From contig NZ_LIVV01000001.1 in NCBI RefSeq assembly GCF_001905825.1, positions 791,536-855,535 of the forward strand: a stretch of 64,000 nucleotides of DNA, in the 5' to 3' direction. The first letter of the stretch is position 1. Each line of letters begins with the position of its first letter. Made by a program: the position numbers and the translations under genes. The DNA comes from Streptomyces sp. CB02009 (GTDB taxonomy: Bacteria; Actinomycetota; Actinomycetes; Streptomycetales; Streptomycetaceae). The notes below the pieces were generated by a model. It worked only from the letters and a program-made list of their open reading frames with translations. It was not told the origin of the DNA and ran no database searches. Shown one piece after another: positions 58,387-64,000 of this stretch.

Positions 58387-59796
58387 GTGACCGCCACCGA
58401 CCAGCCACCGAGTTGCCGGGCCCGAGCCGACCGGGGCGCCGCCGACGGGGACGTGATCCCCCTGCGGCAGGCGACCCGCGCCTGGTGCGCCATCTCCTGG
58501 CAGACCTTCGGCGGCCCCGCCGGTCAGATCGCCGTGATGCAGCGGGCACTGGTGGAGGACAAACGCTGGATAGGCCAGCAGCGGTTCAACCACGCTCTCA
58601 GCTACTGCATGCTCCTCCCCGGCCCGGAAGCGCAGCAGCTCGCGATCTACACAGGCTGGCTCCTCAACGGCACCCGCGGCGGACTCGTGGCCGGCACCCT
58701 CTTCGTGCTCCCGGGCGTCCTCGCCCTGCTCGCCCTGTCCGCCCTCTACGTCGCCTTCGGCTCGACGGCAGCCGTCACCGGCGTCTTCGCCGGCCTGGCT
58801 CCCGCGGTGGTCGCCATCGTCGCCCAAGCCGTCACACGGGTCGCCCGGCGCTCCCTGACCCACCCGCTGCTCATCGCCCTGGCGGCGGCCTCGTTCGCGG
58901 CGCTGGCCCTGTTCTCGATGCCCTTCCCCGCGGTCATCGCCGCCGCCGCCCTCGCGGGGTGGCTGATCGGCCGGTACAAGCCCGACGCGCTCAAGCCCGC
59001 CGGCGGCCACGGGGCCGGCGACGGCCCCGCGCCGTTGATCCCCGACGACACGCTGCACCACGAGCGGCCCAGCCGCCGCCGCACCTGGCGCATTGTCGCG
59101 ATCGGGCTGCTCCTGTGGGGCGTCCCCGTGGCCGCGGTCGCCCTCCTGACGGGCACCGAGAGCGTGTTCACCAGGCAGGGCGTGTTCTTCTCCGGCACGG
59201 CGCTGGTCACGTTCGGCGGCGCCTACGCGGTTCTGGCCTACGTCGCCCAGCAGGCCGTGCAGACCTACGGCTGGCTCACACCGAAGGAGATGGTCAGCGG
59301 CCTCGCCCTGGCAGAGACCACCCCGGGACCGCTGATCATGGTGGTGCAGTTCGTCGCGTTCCTCGGCGCCTACCGCGACCCCGGCACCCTCGCCCCCTGG
59401 GCGGCGGCCCTGCTCGGCGCACTGCTGACCACCTGGGTCACCTTCGTGCCCTGCTTCCTCTTCATCTTCCTCGGCGCCCCCTACATCGAGCGCCTGCGCG
59501 GCAACCGGCGCATCTCCGCAGCCCTGACCGGCATCACCGCGGCCGTCGTCGGGGTCATCGCCAACCTCGCCCTCTACTTCGCCGAACACGCCCTCTTCAC
59601 AGACGTGCACGAGAAGGTCTTCGGCCCTGTGACCTTCGCGCTGCCGGACGCGGGCACGCTGCGGCCCGCCGCGCTCGCGATCACCGTGCTCGCCGCCCTG
59701 CTGATCTTCAAACTCCGTTGGAGCGTCCTGCGCACCCTCGGTGTCTGTGCCGCCCTCGGACTGGGCGCCGCCCTGGCCGGGCTCCCCGGCGTCTGA
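58387..59796 (+). CDS. chrA: Chromate transporter ChrA
   Basis: A 469-residue long-chain CHR transporter with two homologous halves. The first half has FGGPAGQIAVMQRALVEDKRWIGQQRFNHALSYCMLLPGPEAQQLAIYTGWLLNG in consecutive blocks, and the second has FGGAYAVLAYVAQQAV and GLALAETTPGPLIMVVQFVAFLGAYR. About 10-12 membrane helices are expected. It exports chromate from the cell. GTG 58387 is preferred since AAGGGG lies seven bases upstream; GTG 58381 would sit too close to it. It is divergent from the split chrB genes. Confidence 0.94.
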   Translation: MTATDQPPSCRARADRGAADGDVIPLRQATRAWCAISWQTFGGPAGQIAVMQRALVEDKRWIGQQRFNHALSYCMLLPGPEAQQLAIYTGWLLNGTRGGLVAGTLFVLPGVLALLALSALYVAFGSTAAVTGVFAGLAPAVVAIVAQAVTRVARRSLTHPLLIALAAASFAALALFSMPFPAVIAAAALAGWLIGRYKPDALKPAGGHGAGDGPAPLIPDDTLHHERPSRRRTWRIVAIGLLLWGVPVAAVALLTGTESVFTRQGVFFSGTALVTFGGAYAVLAYVAQQAVQTYGWLTPKEMVSGLALAETTPGPLIMVVQFVAFLGAYRDPGTLAPWAAALLGALLTTWVTFVPCFLFIFLGAPYIERLRGNRRISAALTGITAAVVGVIANLALYFAEHALFTDVHEKVFGPVTFALPDAGTLRPAALAITVLAALLIFKLRWSVLRTLGVCAALGLGAALAGLPGV

Positions 59797-59934
59797 GCGC
59801 CGACGTGGAAGCGGACCGAAGTCCCAGGACGTGTCCCTGCTCACGCCGCACCTGCTCGGGCCCGCGCTGGTGCACGTCGACACCCTGCTCCTCCAGGACG
59901 TTGCGTCGGCGGGCAGCGGATCGTACGACGCGTG

Positions 59935-60564
59935 CTAGGGGGCCGTGAGGGTGTCGAGCCGGGCCGCGAGATCCGGGTGGGCAGCCGCCAGGTGGGGGCG
60001 GGCGGCGAGCAGGGGGGCGATGAGGTCGGCGGGATCGTCGTGGGCGAGGGCGGCGTGGAGCTCCCTGAGCGGGTGGCGGGCGGAGACGGGCAGGTCGTCG
60101 AGTGCGGTGATCTGCCCGGCGAGACGGCGCAGGTCGGCGGCGTTGCGGCGGGCCCGGGCGGCGGTCGTGCGGTCGGCGGCACGGGCCTGCCGGGTGGCCG
60201 TCACGCGCTGTTCGCCGGTGGTCCCTGCCGCGCCGGGGCGGCCGCGCAGATAGCGGCGCTCGGCGGCCTGACGGCTGGCGACGCCCAGGGGAGAGGCGAG
60301 GTCGGCCCAGCTCGCGCCGGCGTCCCGGGCGGTTTCGATCATGCCCGTCTCCCACCCGGCGAGCTGCTCGCGGACCTGCCGCAGAAGCGACAGCGAAGCC
60401 AGGGCCTGCTCCGGTCCCGGCCCGGCGTCGGGGCCCTCGGGAATCTGCTCCTGGGCGGCTCGCAGGGCCTCGTCCACGGCGTGAAGGGCTGCCGCGGCAG
60501 CCAGGAACGACGCCGGGCTGTGGCCGTCGGTACGAGGTGACCGCGGCTGGTCGGACGGGGTCAC
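59935..60564 (-). CDS. rheA: RheA-like heat-sensing repressor of hsp18
   Basis: A 209-residue protein encoded divergently from hsp18, the arrangement known for RheA in Streptomyces albus. It has FLAAAAALHAVDEALRAAQEQIP, LLRQVREQLAGWETGMIETARDAGASWADLASPLGVASRQAAERRYLRG (a helix-turn-helix-like core) in blocks, and an Ala/Arg-rich helical C-terminus. RheA represses hsp18 and its own gene at normal temperature and releases DNA on heating. GTG 60564 is chosen because AGGGAGG lies five bases upstream; ATG 60618 and others would be inside the operator. The operator match is exact. Confidence 0.82.
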   Translation of the reverse strand: MTPSDQPRSPRTDGHSPASFLAAAAALHAVDEALRAAQEQIPEGPDAGPGPEQALASLSLLRQVREQLAGWETGMIETARDAGASWADLASPLGVASRQAAERRYLRGRPGAAGTTGEQRVTATRQARAADRTTAARARRNAADLRRLAGQITALDDLPVSARHPLRELHAALAHDDPADLIAPLLAARPHLAAAHPDLAARLDTLTAP

Positions 60565-60607
60565 GAGCACCTCCCTCGGATCTGTCATCAGGTCGACGAC
60601 ATCGTGT

Positions 60608-60636
60608 TTGTCATCCATTGGATGACATGTTACAAC
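60608..60636 (+). promoter_or_regulatory. hsp18 promoter with RheA operator
   Basis: TGTCATC (60609-60615), five bases, GATGACA (60621-60627) equals the RheA operator TGTCATC-N5-GATGACA reported for S. albus hsp18. It sits between -35 TTGTCA (60608-60613) and -10 TACAAC (60631-60636), 17 bp apart, so RheA would block RNA polymerase for hsp18 and for the divergent rheA. Confidence 0.88.
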
Positions 60637-60692
60637 GGTGTCAGTGAAGCGCATTGGCAGTAACTGCCTGACCTGCTGGAGGTGTTCTCACG

Positions 60693-61124
60693 ATGTTGAT
60701 GCGCACTGACCCCTTCCGGGAGCTGGACCGGATGACGCAGCAGCTGCTGGGTCCTGGCACCTGGTCGAGGCCCTCGGCCATGCCGATGGACGCCTACCGC
60801 GAGGGCGACGAGTACGTGGTGGTCTTCGACCTGCCCGGCGTCAGCGCGGACGCGATCGACGTCGACGTCGAACGCAACATGCTCACCGTCAGGGCCGAGC
60901 GCCGCCCGGTCGCGAAGGCCGACGACGTGCAGATGGAACTGTCCGAGCGGCCACTGGGCGCCTTCTCCCGCCAGCTCGTGCTCGCCGACACCCTCGACAC
61001 CGAGCGCATCGAGGCCGACTACGACGCGGGCGTGCTCACCCTGCGCATCCCGATCGCCGAGCGTGCCAAGCCCCGCAAGATCTCCGTCGGCATCGGCTCC
61101 GGCCGCAGGGAGATCTCCGGCTGA
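60693..61124 (+). CDS. hsp18: Small heat shock protein Hsp18 (Hsp20 family)
   Basis: A 143-residue alpha-crystallin protein. The core starts at [21 protein letters not shown] and contains the conserved [11 protein letters not shown] (A-x-x-x-n-GvL) motif near the end; the C-terminal tail is short ([12 protein letters not shown] with an I-x-V type contact, ISV). Oligomers bind unfolding proteins for later refolding by DnaK/ClpB. ATG 60693 follows GGAGGTG. Control by RheA is strongly suggested by the promoter site. A hairpin terminator follows. Confidence 0.95.
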   Translation: MLMRTDPFRELDRMTQQLLGPGTWSRPSAMPMDAYREGDEYVVVFDLPGVSADAIDVDVERNMLTVRAERRPVAKADDVQMELSERPLGAFSRQLVLADTLDTERIEADYDAGVLTLRIPIAERAKPRKISVGIGSGRREISG

Positions 61125-61140
61125 CCCCGACCGGACACCG

Positions 61141-61186
61141 GTGCGGAGGACGGGCTCCTGATCTCCCCCTCACCCGCCCTCCGCAC
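61141..61186 (+). terminator. 14-bp stem hairpin after hsp18
   Basis: GTGCGGAGGACGGG (61141-61154) and CCCGCCCTCCGCAC (61173-61186) pair with a single mismatch, 16 bases after the hsp18 stop. Confidence 0.75.
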
Positions 61187-61224
61187 CCCTACGGACTTCC
61201 AGATCCGAAAGGGTGGCGACCGAG

Positions 61225-61620
61225 ATGACCCTGCGACGCGAAGCGTTCCTCGACCACGTCAGGGAACGCGGCGAGTACGGCACCGCAGAGGAGGCCGAGC
61301 GCGCGGCCCGGGTGGTCCTCGCGCTGCTCGGCGCGCACCTGGTCGGCGCAGTCCGCGCCCAGCTCGCGGCACGCCTGCCGGAGGTATTCGCCCTGATCCT
61401 GCTCAACCCGCTCCAGAGCGCCGAACCGCTGCCACCGGAGCGGTTCGTGAGGGCTACCGCGGCGTGGATCGAGGGCGCCACCGAGCAGACCGCGACATGG
61501 GACGTCAGCGCCGTGCTGTCCACGGTCGCCGACGCCGCGGGCGAGGACCTGCTGGGACAGATCCTGCTCCAGCTCCCGGTCGGCTACGACCTCCTCTTCG
61601 GCCGCCCCCACCCCATCTGA
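61225..61620 (+). CDS. DUF2267 family protein
   Basis: A 131-residue protein of the DUF2267 family. RREAFLDHVRERGEYGTAEEAERAARVVLALLGAHL is the first of two similar helical motifs, and EGATEQTATWDVSAVLSTVADAAGEDLLGQILLQLPVGYDLLFG the second half. The exact role is unknown, but such proteins occur in stress and sHsp neighbourhoods. ATG 61225 is used; GTG 61213 sits too near AAAGGG. The next gene is a second family member, 60 bp downstream. Confidence 0.8.
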   Translation: MTLRREAFLDHVRERGEYGTAEEAERAARVVLALLGAHLVGAVRAQLAARLPEVFALILLNPLQSAEPLPPERFVRATAAWIEGATEQTATWDVSAVLSTVADAAGEDLLGQILLQLPVGYDLLFGRPHPI

Positions 61621-61680
61621 CCAAGGGTGCCGCACACCGGCACCCACTCGACCCCGGCTTGACGAAAGGCATCCACCGCA

Positions 61681-62124
61681 ATGATCACCGACGTCCGCGT
61701 ACCGCTCGAGCAACGGCAGCCGTACTCGACGACGTACGAGCAGATGCTGGAGAGGGTCCGTTACGAAGGCGCCTACCCCACCCGCGAGCGGGCAGACGAG
61801 GCCGTCCGCCTGGTCCTGGCAGGGCTGGGACGCCAGCTGACCGGCGACGAGCGTGTCGACCTGACCGCCTGCCTGCCCCTGGAGGCCGCCCGCGTCCTGG
61901 CCTCGCAGATCCCCGACCATCAGCCGCTGGGAGGCTGGGCCTTCGTCAAGGACCTCGCCGCCCGCTCCGGCGCCTCCCTGGCCACCACCCGCTGGGACAC
62001 CGGATCCGTCTTCGCCGCCGTCACCGCCCACGCCGGCCCCGACCTCATCACCCGCATCCTCCACCGGCTCCCCACCGGCTGGGCCCTGCTGTTCGGCCGG
62101 GCCGAACTCCACTCGGCCGCGTAG
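61681..62124 (+). CDS. DUF2267 family protein, second copy
   Basis: A 147-residue protein of the same family as its upstream neighbour. YEQMLERVRYEGAYPTRERADEAVRLVLAGLGRQL and DTGSVFAAVTAHAGPDLITRILHRLPTGWALLFG show the two-repeat helical layout and the same closing -LLFGR motif. ATG 61681 follows GAAAGG. The pair probably arose by duplication, though identity is moderate, and may be co-transcribed. Confidence 0.8.
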   Translation: MITDVRVPLEQRQPYSTTYEQMLERVRYEGAYPTRERADEAVRLVLAGLGRQLTGDERVDLTACLPLEAARVLASQIPDHQPLGGWAFVKDLAARSGASLATTRWDTGSVFAAVTAHAGPDLITRILHRLPTGWALLFGRAELHSAA

Positions 62125-62167
62125 ACGAGCGGCCTCCCGCGGCCGCGGCAAGCAGAGGCCTGACGGT

Positions 62168-62184
62168 GACCGCCCCCGGCGGTC
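62168..62184 (+). terminator. Short hairpin after the DUF2267 genes
   Basis: GACCGCC and GGCGGTC pair perfectly around CCC. It is small and lacks a T-run, so termination is only possible. Confidence 0.4.
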
Positions 62185-62318
62185 CCGGCAGGCGGCCAGG
62201 CGCACGGCCCGCATCTTCCTCTGGGAGGCCCGCGTGTCGCGTGCGGTGGCGACGTAGCCGTGAAGGCATCCTGTGGGCACCTGCGATTGTGGGGGTGGCC
62301 GACGAGAAGAGGCGGGGC

Positions 62319-63452
62319 ATGCGTACGTCGCCTCAGGACGTCACGGTCGTAGCCCTCCTGGCGGATCCGGACGCGCCGACGGAGATCGCGCACCGCATGG
62401 CCCGGGTCCTCTCCACTCGGCTCGCCGACACGTCCCCCCAGGAGCGGCGGTTCGAGGTCACGGTCGTCAGTGAGCCCTTCACCGCGGGGACCGAGGACCC
62501 GCACACCTTGATGCGCCGGATCAAGGACCGCGGAAGCGCGGAGGACTGGGACATCGTCGTGGCCCTCACCGACCTTCCGCTGCACTCACACGGCCGCAGG
62601 CTGGCTGTGGACCTGAGCCACGAACACGGCCTGGCGCTGCTCTCGCTTCCTTCCCTGGGTGGCTTGCGCCTGCAGACGAGGGCGCGGCGGGCCGTGGAAG
62701 AGGCCGTGCTGGCCCTGACCGGGCCAAAGGACTCCGGCGCCGGGGAGCGGCCGCGTGGCGAACGGCGTCCAAGCCCGCTCGCCCATCGTCTGACACCCGT
62801 TCGTCCGGGCGGGGCCGGTGAAGAAGAGACCGCCGATCTGCGGTACGTCGTCGGCGGGCCACGCGGCTACCTGCGGGTGCTCGCCGGCATGGTCCGCGCC
62901 AACCGGCCTTGGCGCTTGGTGCCGGGGCTGTCGAAAGCCTTGGCGGCCGCATTGGCCACGGGAGCGGTCGCCACCGTCAACTCCACCGTCTGGAGTCTCG
63001 CCGAGGCACTGAGCACCCCGCGGCTCGTGATCGCCATGGTCGGCTCGGTCGCACTCATGATCGGCTGGCTGATCGTCGACGCGGAGCTCTGGCATCGCTC
63101 GGCGGAGGGCTCTCCGGAGGCACGGCAGAGGGCGAGGCTCTACAACACGTCGACGGTCCTGACCGTGGGCATCGGCGTGCTCGTCTGCTACGGGGGTTTG
63201 CTGCTCATCAACGTCGTGTGGGCGCTGTTCATCCTCAACGACCAGGTGTTCGCCTCCTTGACACGAGAACCACTGGACGCGACGGACTACTGGACGTTGT
63301 CATGGTTCGTCGCGTCGACCGCCACCGTGGGCGGCGCGCTGGGCTCCGGCCTGGAGAGCGACGAGGCCATCCGGGCGGCCGCCTACTCCAAGCGGGAACA
63401 GGAACGACGCCAGATGGCACAGGACGACCGAGGGGACCAGCGGGTGACCTGA
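62319..63452 (+). CDS. Multi-spanning membrane protein, function unknown
   Basis: A 377-residue protein. The N-terminal 190 residues are soluble with beta-alpha pattern (VTVVALLADPDAPTEIAHRMARVLS, FEVTVVSEPF, WDIVVALTDLPLHSHGRRLAVDLS). About four membrane helices follow: near 208-230, 236-255, 282-305 and 320-345 (LVIAMVGSVALMIGWLIV, TSTVLTVGIGVLVCYGGLLLINVVW). A basic tail closes it. ATG 62319 is chosen since AAGAGGCGGGG precedes it; GTG 62295 is an alternative. No family recognised. It lies downstream of the sHsp/DUF2267 genes. Confidence 0.7.
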   Translation: MRTSPQDVTVVALLADPDAPTEIAHRMARVLSTRLADTSPQERRFEVTVVSEPFTAGTEDPHTLMRRIKDRGSAEDWDIVVALTDLPLHSHGRRLAVDLSHEHGLALLSLPSLGGLRLQTRARRAVEEAVLALTGPKDSGAGERPRGERRPSPLAHRLTPVRPGGAGEEETADLRYVVGGPRGYLRVLAGMVRANRPWRLVPGLSKALAAALATGAVATVNSTVWSLAEALSTPRLVIAMVGSVALMIGWLIVDAELWHRSAEGSPEARQRARLYNTSTVLTVGIGVLVCYGGLLLINVVWALFILNDQVFASLTREPLDATDYWTLSWFVASTATVGGALGSGLESDEAIRAAAYSKREQERRQMAQDDRGDQRVT

Positions 63453-63501
63453 GCCGGAGGACCGGCTCGGCGCGACCCCGCAGGGCGTTCCGACTAGGCT
63501 C

Positions 63502-64000
63502 ATGCCCGTGACGTGGCTGCGGGCCCTCCGAGAAGTCGTGCGATCCGGGCTCACGATCGAGGAGACGCGACTGGAGCCCCTCCTCGCCCTGCGCACGGCC
63601 GTCGGGGTGGCGATCATCGTCGGACCGGCGCTGTGGCTGGCCTCCCCCGCTTATGCCGCATCGGCCGCCCTCGGCGCCTACTCCGCGGGCGCAGCCACCT
63701 TCCAGCGCACCTGGCGTCCGCGCAAAGTGATCGCGCTCGGCGCGGGCGCCGGTCTGGCCCTCAGCACCTTCGTAGGCTATCTGGCAGCGGAACGACTCGT
63801 GACGTTCCTCCCGCTGCTGGCCGTATGGGCCTTTGCCGCGGGGATGGCGTGGGCCGTGGGATCGACCGCCGGGATCGTCGCGGCGACGACGGTCGGCAGC
63901 ATGCTCGTGACCGTCACCCTGCCCACCAGCGTCGGGCGGGCTCTGGAGCACGCCGGGGTCATCGCGCTCGGGGGCGTGGTGCAGGCCGCGCTCATCCTGC
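63502..64000 (+). CDS. FUSC/aromatic acid exporter-like membrane protein (3' part outside window)
   Basis: The first 166 codons are visible and run off the right edge. After a cytoplasmic N-terminus (TWLRALREVVRSGLTIEETRLEPLL) the sequence is hydrophobic: AVGVAIIVGPALWLASPAYAAS, ALGAGAGLALSTFVGYLAAERL, FLPLLAVWAFAAGMAWAVG and further helices. The short-gap helix pattern fits the N-terminal half of FUSC-type proteins (YccS/AaeB). GTG 63508 is a possible leaderless start, as TAGGCT (63495-63500) resembles a -10; ATG 63502 is used here. Confidence 0.75.
   Translation, partial: MPVTWLRALREVVRSGLTIEETRLEPLLALRTAVGVAIIVGPALWLASPAYAASAALGAYSAGAATFQRTWRPRKVIALGAGAGLALSTFVGYLAAERLVTFLPLLAVWAFAAGMAWAVGSTAGIVAATTVGSMLVTVTLPTSVGRALEHAGVIALGGVVQAALIL

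Overview
The window is high-GC DNA with NNC/NNG-biased codons, frequent GTG starts and tightly overlapping stop/start pairs (ATGA, GTGA). Its gene content (RheA/Hsp18 pair, PucR and large LuxR regulators, macrolide-type glycosyltransferase, SecDF fusion, Streptomyces-type secreted polyester hydrolase) points to a Streptomyces chromosome or a very close relative. I could assign about 60 protein genes and saw no rRNA, tRNA or CRISPR array.

Layout. 1-6.1 kb: end of a lipoprotein gene, a cysteine phosphatase, a dienelactone-hydrolase-like protein, then an RNA-repair pair (T4 Rnl1-like ligase and T4-type polynucleotide kinase/phosphatase), an RNase H-like protein with a Cys-bearing tail, and a GNAT acetyltransferase. 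6.4-9.9 kb: HIBCH-type hydrolase coupled to glutaminase, NUDIX hydrolase, methyltransferase. 10-15.4 kb: a large LuxR-type ATPase regulator, a secreted triacylglycerol/polyester hydrolase and an aldehyde dehydrogenase. 15.4-21.9 kb (minus strand): the most unusual region. Reading from its 5' end it encodes a cupin, three related proteins that I interpret as Topo VI-A/Spo11-like wHTH-TOPRIM paralogs (two with an N-terminal zinc ribbon and membrane segments), a membrane protein with a Trp/Asp/Gly-rich tail, and an asparagine-synthetase-like ligase without the N-terminal glutaminase cysteine. The first four genes overlap by 4 bp; the aldehyde dehydrogenase may be the last gene. 22-37.9 kb: mostly metabolic and transport genes (PlsC acyltransferase, SecDF, glycosyltransferase, NLP toxin-like protein, FabV, lactate monooxygenase, imine-reductase/HIBADH-like dehydrogenase, HD protein, luciferase-like monooxygenase, aldo/keto reductase, heme-binding-like GlcG protein, MFS exporter).

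37.9-64 kb looks like a stress-tolerance accessory region with decayed genes. It holds a frameshifted csbD remnant, a tiny hydrophobic protein, a PRC-barrel protein, a Y-family polymerase homolog without catalytic acids behind an SOS-box-like site, an esterase, a SUKH protein, a transposase scrap, acetate kinase and a PucR regulator. Then comes a long plus-strand chaperone/redox operon: dnaK-grpE-dnaJ(cbpA type)-cbpM-clpB-trxC-UBP zinc finger-(cNMP-binding/thioredoxin-reductase-like fusion). It is followed by a split chrB regulator divergent from chrA around a perfect 16-bp palindrome, and by rheA divergent from hsp18 around an exact RheA operator. Two DUF2267 proteins, a membrane protein and a FUSC-type transporter (cut by the window end) close the region.

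How they fit together: protein refolding (DnaK/ClpB/Hsp18), thiol redox repair, chromate efflux and general-stress proteins are packed together, resembling in logic the heat/oxidant resistance islands known in Proteobacteria. The 5' part instead carries tRNA/RNA repair. Several intergenic gaps in 13-31 kb carry short tandem repeats (15, 26, 44 and about 23 bp units).
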